From Pseudomonadota bacterium (GTDB lineage Bacteria; Pseudomonadota; Gammaproteobacteria; Steroidobacterales; Steroidobacteraceae): a DNA stretch of 64,000 nt. The translations under genes were made by a program, and so were the position numbers. Under the pieces are notes generated by a model. The model did no database searches. It saw only the letters and a list, made by a program, of their open reading frames with translations, and was not told the origin of the DNA. This document shows positions 1 through 8,715 of the stretch, one piece after another. The DNA is taken from positions 372,001 to 436,000 of the forward strand of contig JAFEDU010000003.1 in NCBI GenBank assembly GCA_018241425.1, written 5' to 3'. Each line of letters starts with the position of its first letter. Positions within the stretch are counted from its first letter, which is position 1.

Positions 1-1085
1 CGGGCGATGCCCGCAATGCCGTGTTCCGTGCGCTCACCGGGCGCGAACCGGTGAACGGCGAGGCGGGGCGCCTCCTGCGCGCCTGGACCGGGGAGGCGGC
101 GGTAGAACACCTCTTTCTCCTCGCCTGCGGGCTGGACTCGGCGCAGACCGGCGAGCAGGAAATCGCCTCCCAGCTGCGACTGGCCTGGGAAGAGGCGCGC
201 GATGCGCAGGCGAGCGGTCCGGTCCTTGATCGCGTGATGGGCGAGGCGCTCGCGATGTCGCGGCGCGTGCATCGCCTGTCCGGCGGCGTACGCTCCCCCT
301 CGCTTGGGGACCTGGCGGCCGAGCGGGTGCTGCGGCACCTGGACGGCCGCGCCGGTTGCGTCGCGCTCATCGGGGTTTCGCCGATGACGCGCCGCTGCGC
401 GCTGCGCCTGTCGCAGTCGCAGCTGCCACTGCTCATCGTCAACCGCACCGCGGAGACGGCGGCGGAGCTTGCCGCCACGGTGGGAGCCCGCTGGCAATCG
501 CTCGCGGATTTTCGCCGCCAGCCCGAGGAAGTGGCGGCCCTGGTGCTCGCCGCCGGCGGTGGCGAGCCCGTGCTCGACCAGGACACTCTGCAGCGGCTGC
601 CGGCACGCGGCGGCTCACTGCTCATCGATTTCGGGGTGCCTCCGAACGTGGACCCGGCGGTGGCCAAACGCGCCGGTGTCCCCCGCGTGGGCATGAGCGA
701 CCTCATCGACGCCGCCCAGCAGCGCCGCCTGGGCGAACTCATGCGCCTGGCCCCGGTCCGCGCCGCCATCGACGAGCGCCTCAACCACCTGCGCAGCGAG
801 CTCGCCACCCGCGCCTTCGGTCCCCAGCTCGCCGACCTGCGCGAGCGCTTCGAGCAGATCGCGGCGCGCGAGGTGGCATACGCTCTGGAGCACGGCCTGC
901 GTACACTGGACCCCGAGCAGCGCAGCCAGCTCGAGCGCCTCGCCGCGACCCTGGCGCACCGCCTCGCGCACCTGCCGATCGCGGGGCTGCGGGCGGCCGC
1001 ACTGCATGCCGAACCGGATGCGCTGGAGGCGTTCTTCGACGCCGCGCGCGCCGGCCGAACCCGAACCGACACGGAAAAGACATGA
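1..1085 (+). CDS. hemA: Glutamyl-tRNA reductase (5' end outside window)
   Basis: Reduces glutamyl-tRNA(Glu) with NADPH to glutamate-1-semialdehyde, the first committed step of C5-pathway heme synthesis, in the cytoplasm. The reading frame is already open at base 3, so the gene is cut by the window edge; the GTG at 21 is not a real start. The family signature around 'HLFLLACGLDSAQTGEQEI' corresponds to the usual HLfrvaaGLDSmvlGE segment, followed by the NADPH-binding domain and the C-terminal dimerisation helices. The N-terminal catalytic cysteine lies upstream of the window. The stop overlaps the hemL start (ATGA), so the genes are translationally coupled. Some divergence from the consensus (TGEQEI for LGEPQI) is visible. 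Identity is secure from sequence and from the downstream hemL. Confidence 0.93.
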   Translation, partial: GDARNAVFRALTGREPVNGEAGRLLRAWTGEAAVEHLFLLACGLDSAQTGEQEIASQLRLAWEEARDAQASGPVLDRVMGEALAMSRRVHRLSGGVRSPSLGDLAAERVLRHLDGRAGCVALIGVSPMTRRCALRLSQSQLPLLIVNRTAETAAELAATVGARWQSLADFRRQPEEVAALVLAAGGGEPVLDQDTLQRLPARGGSLLIDFGVPPNVDPAVAKRAGVPRVGMSDLIDAAQQRRLGELMRLAPVRAAIDERLNHLRSELATRAFGPQLADLRERFEQIAAREVAYALEHGLRTLDPEQRSQLERLAATLAHRLAHLPIAGLRAAALHAEPDALEAFFDAARAGRTRTDTEKT

Positions 1086-2389
1086 CCGACTCGACCGAAG
1101 CCCGCTACCCCAACTCCGAGGCCCTCTACGCCCGTGCCCTGAAGGTCATCCCCGGCGGGGTCAGTTCCCCGGTGCGCGCCTTCCGCGCGGTGGGCGGCAC
1201 GCCGCTCTTCATCACCCGCGCCGCGGGTGCGGAAGTGACGGATGCGGATGGCCGCACCTACCTGGACATGGTCGGTTCCTGGGGCCCGCTGATCGCAGGC
1301 CATGCCCACCCGGACGTGGCTGGTGCCGTGCGCGAGGCCCTCGGGCGCGGCACGACCTTCGGGGCTCCCTGCGAGCCGGAAGTCGCCCTGGCCGAGCGCG
1401 TGGTCGCCAGTTACCCCGGCATCGAGCAGGTGCGCTTCGTCTCCTCGGGGACCGAGGCGGTGATGAGCGCCATCCGCCTCGCGCGTGCCTATACCGGGCG
1501 TGACCTGATCGTGAAGTTCGCCGGCTGCTACCACGGCCACGCCGACCACCTGCTGGTGGCGGCCGGCTCGGGCCTTGCGACCTTCGGCAAGCCGTCCTCG
1601 GCCGGCGTGCCCGAGGCCTTCACCGCCTGCACCTGCGTGCTGCCCCTGGACGACGAGGCAGCCGCGCGCGCGCTGTTCGCGCGCCAGGGCGCGCGCATCG
1701 CCGCCGTGATCATCGAGCCGGTGCCGGCCAACCACGGCCTCCTGCTGCAGCGGCGGGAGTTCCTGGCGGCGCTGCGCCAGCTGACGCGCGAGCACGGCAC
1801 GCTCCTCATCTTCGATGAGGTGATCTCGGGGTTCCGCCTCGCGCGCGGCGGTGCCGCCGAGCTCTACGGCATCACCCCGGACCTCGCGACCTTCGGCAAG
1901 GTGATCGGCGGTGGCATGCCGGTCGGGGCCTTCGGCGGGCCGCGGCGCATCATGTCGCGCCTCGCGCCCGAGGGTGATACCTACCAGGCCGGCACGCTCT
2001 CGGGAAATCCGGTTGCCATGACCGCGGGCCTTGCCACGCTGGACGTGCTCGAGCGCAGCCAGGGCTGGGAGCAGCTGGAGCGCACCGGCGCCGAACTCGA
2101 GGCGCTGCTGCGCCCGGTGCTCGAGCGCGCGCCGTTCCCGGTGCACCTGGTGCGCCAGGGGTCGCTGATCTGGATGGCCTTCAACGAGGCCGGCGCCCCC
2201 AGGGCCGCGGCGACGCTGACGGAGCGCGAGAGCGGCCGGTTCGCGCAGCTCTTCCACGCGATGCTGGCCCGCGGCGTGTACCTGCCGCCCTCGGCCTACG
2301 AGGCCTGCTTCCTGTCGCTCGCCCACACGCGTGCCCACCTGCAGCGCTTCACGCAGGCGCTGGCGGATGCCCTGCCGGCGGTGACATGA
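1082..2389 (+). CDS. hemL: Glutamate-1-semialdehyde 2,1-aminomutase
   Basis: PLP enzyme that converts the HemA product, glutamate-1-semialdehyde, to 5-aminolevulinate. The chosen ATG at 1082 overlaps the hemA stop and gives 435 aa, close to the family's usual 425-430. Class-III aminotransferase landmarks are present: the GxSSPVRAF N-terminal segment, 'SSGTEAVMSAIRLAR' for phosphate binding, 'IFDEVISGFR' carrying the PLP aspartate, and the Schiff-base lysine in 'TFGKVIGGGMPVGA' at about residue 273. The stop overlaps the start of the following histidine kinase gene by the same ATGA arrangement. An in-frame upstream extension into hemA is an artefact of the open frame. Confidence 0.96.
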   Translation: MTDSTEARYPNSEALYARALKVIPGGVSSPVRAFRAVGGTPLFITRAAGAEVTDADGRTYLDMVGSWGPLIAGHAHPDVAGAVREALGRGTTFGAPCEPEVALAERVVASYPGIEQVRFVSSGTEAVMSAIRLARAYTGRDLIVKFAGCYHGHADHLLVAAGSGLATFGKPSSAGVPEAFTACTCVLPLDDEAAARALFARQGARIAAVIIEPVPANHGLLLQRREFLAALRQLTREHGTLLIFDEVISGFRLARGGAAELYGITPDLATFGKVIGGGMPVGAFGGPRRIMSRLAPEGDTYQAGTLSGNPVAMTAGLATLDVLERSQGWEQLERTGAELEALLRPVLERAPFPVHLVRQGSLIWMAFNEAGAPRAAATLTERESGRFAQLFHAMLARGVYLPPSAYEACFLSLAHTRAHLQRFTQALADALPAVT

Positions 2390-3468
2390 AGTCGACGCGC
2401 GTCTTCCAGCTCACGACGCTCGCCCTGGTCCTGGTGTCGGTGGTCCAGGTGGGCTGGTGGCTGTTCGACCAGCGCAACTACACGCACCAGGCCGTCGCCG
2501 CCGCGCGCACCGCCTACCAGACCGAGGTCGGGGCGGCGCAGGCGCTGCTGGATGCCGGCGTGCCTGCGGCGCAGGTGCAGGTGCACCTGCCACGCGTCGC
2601 GCTCGCGAACGGGCGAGCTGCCCCGGATGCGGCGGTGATCGCAGGCTTCGCCAACGAGGAACTGAGCCGCCAGCGCCAGTACGCCTGGGAGGGCGCGTTC
2701 TTCCTGATCGCGCTCGGCCTGTGCATCGCGGTCATCGCGCGCGCCCTGCGCGCCGAGCGCCGGGTGCACGAGGAGCAGGACAGCTTCCTCGCGCTCGTCA
2801 GCCACCAGTTCAAGACCCCGCTCGCAAGCCTGCAGCTCTCGCTGGAGACCCTCGCATTGCGCACCCCGCCGCCGGAGCAGGCCCGGGTGCTCATCGACCG
2901 CATGCTCGCGGACCTGGCGCGCATGGAACTCATGGTGACCCAGATCCTGGAGAGCGCCCGCCTGGAGCGCGGACGCGTCAACTTCAGGAGCGAGCCCCTG
3001 CAGCTGGCCGGCACCGTCGGCCGCGTGGTGGGGCAGCTCGAGGAGCGGGCGCGCGGCGCGCACGTCACGCTCACGACGCAGATCGCACCCGAGCTGTACG
3101 TGATGAGCGATCCGCTCGCCCTCGACGTCGTGGTGCGCAACCTCCTCGAGAACGCGCTGGCTGCGGTCGCCCCCGGCGGCGGTGGCACGGTGGCGGTCAC
3201 CGCGCGCCCGCTCACCGGCGAGGTGGAGCTCGCGGTCGAGGACAGCGGGATCGGCTTCGACCCCGCCGATGCCGAGCGGCTCTTCCAGAAGTTCACGCGC
3301 CTCAAGCCCCGCAGCGGGACCGCGACCTACGGGACGGGGCTCGGGCTCTTCATCGTGCGCCGGGTGATGGAGCTCGCCCACGGCCGCGTCAGCGCCCACA
3401 GCGACGGCGCCGGCCGCGGCGCGCGCTTCGTGCTCACCTGGCCGGCCGCCCAGGGGCAGGCGACGTGA
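2386..3468 (+). CDS. Sensor histidine kinase (HisKA type) inside the heme operon
   Basis: Membrane histidine kinase of 360 aa. A first membrane helix lies at about residues 8-28, a short periplasmic sensor follows, and a second helix lies at about 103-121. The HisKA box reads 'LALVSHQFKTPLASLQ' with the phosphoacceptor His140. The HATPase domain shows the N box (NLLENAL), the G1 box (DSGIGF) and the G2 box (GTGLGLF). There is no visible HAMP domain; the second helix runs nearly straight into the dimerisation helix. The start overlaps the hemL stop and the stop overlaps the regulator start. The sensed signal cannot be read from the sequence; the position suggests a link to tetrapyrrole or redox status, which is inference. 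Confidence 0.92.
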   Translation: MKSTRVFQLTTLALVLVSVVQVGWWLFDQRNYTHQAVAAARTAYQTEVGAAQALLDAGVPAAQVQVHLPRVALANGRAAPDAAVIAGFANEELSRQRQYAWEGAFFLIALGLCIAVIARALRAERRVHEEQDSFLALVSHQFKTPLASLQLSLETLALRTPPPEQARVLIDRMLADLARMELMVTQILESARLERGRVNFRSEPLQLAGTVGRVVGQLEERARGAHVTLTTQIAPELYVMSDPLALDVVVRNLLENALAAVAPGGGGTVAVTARPLTGEVELAVEDSGIGFDPADAERLFQKFTRLKPRSGTATYGTGLGLFIVRRVMELAHGRVSAHSDGAGRGARFVLTWPAAQGQAT

Positions 3469-4187
3469 GCGGCAGCGTGCCCCAGGTCCTGGTCGTCGAG
3501 GATGACCCGCACCTCTCGGCGGGCGTGCTCGAGAACCTGCGTGCGGAGGGCTACGCGGTCCAGGGCGCAGGCGATGCCGAGCAGGCGCTCGTATGGCTCG
3601 GTTCGCATTCCTGCGGCCTGATCGTCCTCGACGTGATGCTGCCGGGCATGGACGGCTTCGCGATGTGCCGGGAACTTCGCGCGCAGGGCAACAACACGCC
3701 GGTCCTGTTCCTGACCGCGCGCGGGGACCCGGCCGACCGCGTGCGGGGGCTGGAGTCCGGGGGCGATGACTACCTCGCCAAGCCCTTCCACCTGCAGGAG
3801 TTCCTGCTGCGGGTGCGCGCGATCCTGCGGCGCTGGGACTGGTACAACAGCGTGTCTGCGACCCAGGCCACCGCGGTCCTGACCTTCGGGGGTAACGAGG
3901 TCGACTTCCGCGCCTTCCGCGGCCGCAACTTCAACGGCGAGAGCCAGGAACTCACCGAGAAGGAGGCGATGATCCTGAAGGTGCTCGCCGAGCACGGCGG
4001 GGAGATCGTCTCGCGCGAGGACCTGCTCGAGAAGGTGTGGGGCTACGACGTGTTTCCCTCCACGCGCACCGTTGACAACTTCATCCTGCGCCTGCGCAAG
4101 CGCTTCGAGCGCGACCCCGCGCAGCCGCGCCACTTCCTCACCGTGTGGGGCGTCGGTTACCGGTTCCTGAAGGACGGAGAGCCATGA
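3465..4187 (+). CDS. OmpR/PhoB-family response regulator
   Basis: DNA-binding response regulator of 240 aa and the evident partner of the preceding kinase. The receiver domain shows the acidic pair D13/D14, the phosphoacceptor Asp56 in 'LIVLDVMLPG', T84 and K106 ('YLAKPF'). The C-terminal half is an OmpR-type winged helix ending 'VWGVGYRFL'. A GTG start at 3465 is chosen because it overlaps the kinase stop and immediately precedes the receiver domain; the stop overlaps the hemC ATG. Its location between hemL and hemC recalls the algR-hemCD linkage in Pseudomonas, but AlgR is a LytTR regulator and this one is a winged-helix protein, so the likeness is positional only. It may control the hem operon itself (inference). 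Confidence 0.93.
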   Translation: MSGSVPQVLVVEDDPHLSAGVLENLRAEGYAVQGAGDAEQALVWLGSHSCGLIVLDVMLPGMDGFAMCRELRAQGNNTPVLFLTARGDPADRVRGLESGGDDYLAKPFHLQEFLLRVRAILRRWDWYNSVSATQATAVLTFGGNEVDFRAFRGRNFNGESQELTEKEAMILKVLAEHGGEIVSREDLLEKVWGYDVFPSTRTVDNFILRLRKRFERDPAQPRHFLTVWGVGYRFLKDGEP

Positions 4188-5137
4188 GCGTCAAGCCGCT
4201 GCGCATCGGAACCCGGGCCTCGGCGCTGGCGCTGTGGCAGGCGCATCACGTGCGCGACCTGCTGGCGGTGCAGCCGGACGCCGTGCCGCTCGAGATCGTG
4301 CACATCCGCACCTCGGGCGACCTGCAGACCGAGGTGCCGCTGTGGCAGGCCGGCGGCCGGGCGTTCTTCACCAAGGAGATCGACCGCGCACTGCTCGAGG
4401 GCAGCATCGACGTCGCGGTCCACAGCCTCAAGGACCTCGCCACCACGCTGGAAGAGGGGATCGACCTCAGCGCGGTGCTCGAGCGCGCCGATCCGCGCGA
4501 TGCCTTCCTCAGCCGCGACGGCCTGCCGTTTGCCGGCCTTCCCGCCGGCGCGCGGGTCGGCACCAGCAGCCTGCGCCGCCGCGCCTTCCTGGCGCGCGCG
4601 CGCCCCGACCTCACGCACGCGGAACTGCGCGGCAACGTGCCGACGCGCATCGAGCGCCTGAACCGCGGCGACTATGACGCCATCATCCTGGCCACGGCCG
4701 GCGTCGAGCGCCTGATGCTCGGGGCCGCGATCACCGAGCGAATGGATCCCGCGGTCTTTCCGCCGGCCGTCTCGCAGGGCATCGTGGGCGTGTGCACGCG
4801 CTCGGACGATGCCGCGACGCGCGCGCGCATCGGCCGCCTCGACGTCCCGTCTTCGCGACTTGCGGCCACCGCCGAGCGCGCGCTCCTGAAGCGCATCGAG
4901 GGCGGTTGCCAGGTCCCCCTGGGCGCACTCGCCTTCGTGCGCGGGGAGGCGCTGCACTGCTCGGCCACGGTGTGCACGCTCGACGGGCGGCGCGACGTGC
5001 GTGCCCAGGGGCAGGCCGCCGCTACGCTCGCGGACGCCGCGGCGCTCGGCATCCGGCTGGCGGACGACCTGCTCGCGCGCGGCGCGGGTGCGCTGATCGC
5101 GCACGAGCGCTCGCGTCTCACCGGGGCTGCGCCGTGA
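4184..5137 (+). CDS. hemC: Hydroxymethylbilane synthase (porphobilinogen deaminase)
   Basis: Condenses four porphobilinogens into hydroxymethylbilane. The ATG at 4184 overlaps the regulator stop and gives 317 aa, the normal length. The N terminus 'LRIGTRASALALWQA' is the family hallmark. The catalytic aspartate is Asp84 in 'SLKDLAT', and the cysteine that carries the dipyrromethane cofactor is Cys242 in 'EGGCQVPLGA'; both fall at the same positions as in the E. coli enzyme. The stop overlaps the GTG start of hemD. Confidence 0.97.
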   Translation: MSVKPLRIGTRASALALWQAHHVRDLLAVQPDAVPLEIVHIRTSGDLQTEVPLWQAGGRAFFTKEIDRALLEGSIDVAVHSLKDLATTLEEGIDLSAVLERADPRDAFLSRDGLPFAGLPAGARVGTSSLRRRAFLARARPDLTHAELRGNVPTRIERLNRGDYDAIILATAGVERLMLGAAITERMDPAVFPPAVSQGIVGVCTRSDDAATRARIGRLDVPSSRLAATAERALLKRIEGGCQVPLGALAFVRGEALHCSATVCTLDGRRDVRAQGQAAATLADAAALGIRLADDLLARGAGALIAHERSRLTGAAP

Positions 5138-5898
5138 GCGCCCCGGAGTCCCGGGCCGTCGTGGTGACGCGCGATGAACCCACCGACGGCCCGCTGAGCC
5201 GCGAGCTCAGGAGCCGCGGCCTTACCGTGCTCAACTGGCCCGCCGTCAGCGTGACGCCTGCCGCCCCCGCGGCGCTGCGCGCCGCGCTCGGGGCCCCGGG
5301 ACAGTTCGACTGGATCGTCTTCGCGAGCCGCCACGCGGTCGCCGCCGTCCTGGAGTTGCGCAGCGAGCCGCCCCCGGGACTTAAGGTCGCGGCGGTCGGC
5401 CACGCCACCGCGCAGGTACTCACGCAGCGCGGCTGGACCGTCGACCTCGTGCCCGAGGAGGCGAACGCCGCGGCGCTCGTGGACGCCTTCGCGGCACTTC
5501 CCGGGGGCGGCGCCGGGCTGCGCGTGCTGTATCCGGCCAGCTCCCGCGCGCTGCCGACGCTCGCGGCGGGCCTCAGGCAGCTGGGCTGTGCGGTCGAGCA
5601 GGTGGAGGCTTACCACACCGGCGCGGCCGCGCTCGACGTCGAGGATTGCCGCGCGCGCATTGCCCACGACGAGATCGCGGCGGTCACGTTCGCGAGTCCC
5701 TCCGCCGTCGACGAGCTTGCCCAGGCCCTGGGAACCCAGGACTTCGGTCGGCTGCTGCGGGCGGCACCCGCAGTTGCCATCGGCCGCACCACCGCGCGGG
5801 CGCTCAGCGAGCGCGGCGTGGACGCCGTGCTCGCCGCCTCCGCCACCCTGGCGGCGCTTGCCGCCGCCACCCATCGACTCGTGACCTCGAGAGCCTGA
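5134..5898 (+). CDS. hemD: Uroporphyrinogen-III synthase
   Basis: Cyclises hydroxymethylbilane with inversion of ring D to give uroporphyrinogen III. The protein is 254 aa from the GTG at 5134, which overlaps the hemC stop. The family has low sequence conservation; recognisable elements are the N-terminal 'VVVTRDEP' strand, 'WIVFASRHAVAAV', the 'EAYHTG' turn and 'VTFASPSAVDEL'. Its place between hemC and hemB supports the call strongly. No fused HemX domain is present, unlike in many enteric gene clusters. Confidence 0.92.
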   Translation: MSAPESRAVVVTRDEPTDGPLSRELRSRGLTVLNWPAVSVTPAAPAALRAALGAPGQFDWIVFASRHAVAAVLELRSEPPPGLKVAAVGHATAQVLTQRGWTVDLVPEEANAAALVDAFAALPGGGAGLRVLYPASSRALPTLAAGLRQLGCAVEQVEAYHTGAAALDVEDCRARIAHDEIAAVTFASPSAVDELAQALGTQDFGRLLRAAPAVAIGRTTARALSERGVDAVLAASATLAALAAATHRLVTSRA

Positions 5899-5901
5899 AC
5901 C

Positions 5902-6879
5902 ATGTCGCCACTCAAAGTACGCCCGCGCCGCACCCGCCAGTCCGACACCTGGCGCCGCATGGTGCGCGAGACTCACCTGCGGCCCGAGCAGTTCATCTAC
6001 CCGATGTTCGTCGTGCCGGGCAGCGGCGTGCGCCACGCCGTGCAGAGCATGCCGGGCATCTTCCAGCTCTCGGTCGACGAGGCGGTGAAGCACGCCCGCG
6101 AGGTCGCCGCCGGCGGCGTCACCGCGGTGCTGCTGTTCGCCGCGCCCGAGCGCAAGGATGCCAAGGCGAGCGATGCCCGCGACCGCGAGGGCCTCGCCGC
6201 CCGCGCCATCGCCGCGATCAAGAAGGCGCTGCCGGCGCTCATGGTGTGGGCGGACGTGTGCCTGTGCGGGGCCACCGACCACGGCCACTGCGGGCACGTG
6301 ACGCCCCAGGGTCGGATCGACAATGACACCTCGGTGGCTACGCTCGCCGAGGTCGCCCTGAACTACGCGCGCGCGGGCGCCGATGCCGTGGCACCCAGCG
6401 ACATGATGGACGGGCGGGTCGCGGCCATCCGCGCCCTGCTGGATCAGGAGGGGCTGTCCGAGGTGCCGATCGTGTCGTATGCGGCGAAATACGCCTCCTC
6501 GTTCTACGGGCCGTTCCGCGAGGCGGCCGAGTCGGCGCCGGCCTTCGGCGACCGCCGCTCGTACCAGATGGACCCGGCCAACGGTCGCGAGGCATTGCGG
6601 GAGGTGCTGCTCGATGTGGAGGAGGGGGCGGACCTGGTGATGGTGAAGCCGGCCGGTCCCTACCTCGACGTGATCCGGCAGGTGCGCGACGCGGTGCGCG
6701 TGCCGGTGGTCGCCTACCAGGTCTCGGGCGAATACAGCCTCATCCGCGCCGCGGCCGAGCGCGGCTGGATCGACGAGCGCGCGGCGGTGCTGGAAACCCT
6801 GACCGGCATCCACCGCGCCGGGGCCGACCTCATCATCAGTTATTTCGCGCCCCAGGTCGTCGCGTGGTTACGCGCATGA
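5902..6879 (+). CDS. hemB: Delta-aminolevulinic acid dehydratase (zinc type)
   Basis: Condenses two 5-aminolevulinates into porphobilinogen. The protein is 325 aa and starts at an ATG three bases after hemD. The catalytic zinc cysteines are present in 'DVCLCGATDHGHCG' as Cys120, Cys122 and Cys130, so this is the zinc-dependent form and not the Asp-rich magnesium form. The active-site lysines are Lys196 ('AAKYAS') and the Schiff-base Lys249 ('MVKPAG'). The motif 'GATDHGHCG' replaces the commoner 'EYTSHGHCG'. The stop overlaps the hemE start. Confidence 0.97.
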   Translation: MSPLKVRPRRTRQSDTWRRMVRETHLRPEQFIYPMFVVPGSGVRHAVQSMPGIFQLSVDEAVKHAREVAAGGVTAVLLFAAPERKDAKASDARDREGLAARAIAAIKKALPALMVWADVCLCGATDHGHCGHVTPQGRIDNDTSVATLAEVALNYARAGADAVAPSDMMDGRVAAIRALLDQEGLSEVPIVSYAAKYASSFYGPFREAAESAPAFGDRRSYQMDPANGREALREVLLDVEEGADLVMVKPAGPYLDVIRQVRDAVRVPVVAYQVSGEYSLIRAAAERGWIDERAAVLETLTGIHRAGADLIISYFAPQVVAWLRA

Positions 6880-7901
6880 GCGGCACGACCCCCGCATTCC
6901 TCGCCGCCTGCCGGCGCGAGAAGCCCGCTCACCGGCCCGTGTGGATCATGCGCCAGGCCGGCCGCTACCTCCCCGAGTACCGCGCGCTGCGTGCCAAGGT
7001 CGACTTCGCGGCGCTCACCCACACCGCGGACCTGGCCGCGGAAGTGACGCTGCAACCGATCCGGCGCTATCCGCTGGATGCCGCCATCCTCTTCAGCGAC
7101 ATCATGACGCCGCTCCAGGGCATGGGGATCGATCTCAAGTTCGAGCCCGGCCCGGTGGTGGCGAGTCCCATCCGCACCCGCGCGCAGATCGAGGCGCTGC
7201 CGGCGCTGGTGCCTGAGCGGGACGTGCCGTTCGTGCTCGAGACCATCCGCCAGGTGCGCAGCGGGCTCCCCTCGGGGGTGCCGCTCATCGGCTTCGCAGG
7301 CGCCCCGTTCACGCTCCTGTGCTACCTCGTCTGCGGGCGTCCCTCGAAGGAGTTCGCGGCCGCGCGCGGCTTCCTGTACGCCCAGCCCGAGGATGCGGAG
7401 CGCCTGCTCACGGTGCTCGCCGATGCGATGGTCGAGTACCTCGCCGCGCAGGCGGCGGCGGGGGCGCAGGCCCTGATGCTGTTTGAGTCGTGGGCGGGGC
7501 TGCTCGCGCCGCCGCAGTTCCGCCGCTTCGCGCTCGCGGCGGTGCGCCGCGCTGCCGCGGCGCTGCGGCCCACCGGCGTGCCGCTCATCTACTACGTGAA
7601 CCAGGGCTCGGCCCTGATGGAGGAGGTGGCGGGGCTGGACGTCGATGTCGTCGGCGTCGACTGGCGCACGCCGCTGTCGCAGGTCCGCAGGACCCTGGGT
7701 CCCGGCAAGGCCGTGCAGGGCAACCTCGACCCGGCGGCGCTTTTCGGCACTCCGGCCGAGCTCGCGCGTCAGGCCGATGCCGTGCTCGAGGCGGCCGGGT
7801 CCGCTCCCGGCCACATCTTCAACCTCGGCCACGGGATCTGGCCGGACACCGACCCGGATGCGGTGGCGCGACTCATCGATCATGTCCACGAACGGGGCTG
7901 A
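6876..7901 (+). CDS. hemE: Uroporphyrinogen decarboxylase
   Basis: Decarboxylates the four acetate side chains of uroporphyrinogen III to give coproporphyrinogen III. The start chosen is the ATG at 6876, which overlaps the hemB stop; a GTG 12 bases upstream would also be in frame. The protein is 341 aa. Signatures are 'RPVWIMRQAGRYLPEYR' near the N terminus, with the catalytic Arg and the following 'LFSDIMTPLQGMG' segment holding the catalytic Asp, plus 'GFAGAPFTL' and the C-terminal 'FNLGHGI'. The end overlaps the beginning of hemF by 20 bases. Confidence 0.97.
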   Translation: MSGTTPAFLAACRREKPAHRPVWIMRQAGRYLPEYRALRAKVDFAALTHTADLAAEVTLQPIRRYPLDAAILFSDIMTPLQGMGIDLKFEPGPVVASPIRTRAQIEALPALVPERDVPFVLETIRQVRSGLPSGVPLIGFAGAPFTLLCYLVCGRPSKEFAAARGFLYAQPEDAERLLTVLADAMVEYLAAQAAAGAQALMLFESWAGLLAPPQFRRFALAAVRRAAAALRPTGVPLIYYVNQGSALMEEVAGLDVDVVGVDWRTPLSQVRRTLGPGKAVQGNLDPAALFGTPAELARQADAVLEAAGSAPGHIFNLGHGIWPDTDPDAVARLIDHVHERG

Positions 7902-8715
7902 CCTCAGCGCCGCGGCGACGGCGTTCTTCTCCGACCTGCAGGGGCGTATCTGCGCGGCGTTCGAGTCGTTCGAGCCGGTGCAGCGCTTCGAGGCACGCCG
8001 CTGGAGCAAGCCGGCGGGCCATCGGCTCGAGGGCGGGGGCGAGTCGCGCGCGATGCGCGGCGAAGTGTTCGAGAAGGTCGGGGTGAACGTGAGCCACGTG
8101 TGGGGGACTCTGCCGCAGGAGGCCTGGGGCCAGGTCGCGGGCGCGCGCGAGTCCCAAGGCCGGTTCTCGGCCTGCGGGATCTCCCTCGTCGCGCACATGG
8201 CGAATCCCTACGTGCCGGCCGTGCACATGAACCTGCGGTACCTCCGGACCAGCCGCGCCTGGTTCGGCGGCGGCTCGGACCTGACCCCGACGTTCCCGTT
8301 CGAGGAGGACACCCGCGACTTCCACGCCGCGCTCGCGGCCGCCTGCGAGGCCTACCGGGCCGGCGCGTACGCGGAGTTCAAGGCGTGGTGCGACCGGTAC
8401 TTCTACCTGCCCCACCGGCAGGAACCGCGCGGGGTGGGTGGGATCTTCTTCGATGACCTCGAGAGCGCGGATCCGCAGGCCGACTTCGCCTTCGTGCGCG
8501 GGGTGGGCGAGGCGTTCCTTCAGGTCTACCCGCGCCTGGTGGCGCGCCGCAAGGACACGCCCTTCGACGAGGCGGCGCGCGAGCGGCTGCTCCTGAAGCG
8601 CGGCCGCTACGTGGAGTTCAACCTGGTGTACGACCGTGGCACCCGCTTCGGCTTCCAGACCGATGCGGACCCGGACGCCTACCTGATGAGCTTGCCGCCG
8701 GTCGTGAAGTGGTGA
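7882..8715 (+). CDS. hemF: Oxygen-dependent coproporphyrinogen III oxidase
   Basis: Oxidatively decarboxylates coproporphyrinogen III to protoporphyrinogen IX using O2. The protein is 277 aa from the ATG at 7882, inside the last codons of hemE. Family motifs include 'NPYVPAVHMNLRY', 'WFGGGSDLTP', 'YFYLPHRQEPRGVGGIFFDD' and 'RGRYVEFNLVYDRGTRFG'. Choice of the aerobic enzyme rather than the radical-SAM HemN indicates a gene cluster built for aerobic heme synthesis. No hemG/hemY or hemH gene lies in the window, so the last two steps are encoded elsewhere. It is the last gene of the hem transcript. Confidence 0.97.
   Translation: MSTNGADLSAAATAFFSDLQGRICAAFESFEPVQRFEARRWSKPAGHRLEGGGESRAMRGEVFEKVGVNVSHVWGTLPQEAWGQVAGARESQGRFSACGISLVAHMANPYVPAVHMNLRYLRTSRAWFGGGSDLTPTFPFEEDTRDFHAALAAACEAYRAGAYAEFKAWCDRYFYLPHRQEPRGVGGIFFDDLESADPQADFAFVRGVGEAFLQVYPRLVARRKDTPFDEAARERLLLKRGRYVEFNLVYDRGTRFGFQTDADPDAYLMSLPPVVKW

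Noticed and set aside
356..1081. In-frame N-terminal extension of hemL through hemA
   Set aside because: The extension is out of frame with hemA and Arg/Pro-rich; hemL starts at the overlapping ATG at 1082 with normal family length.
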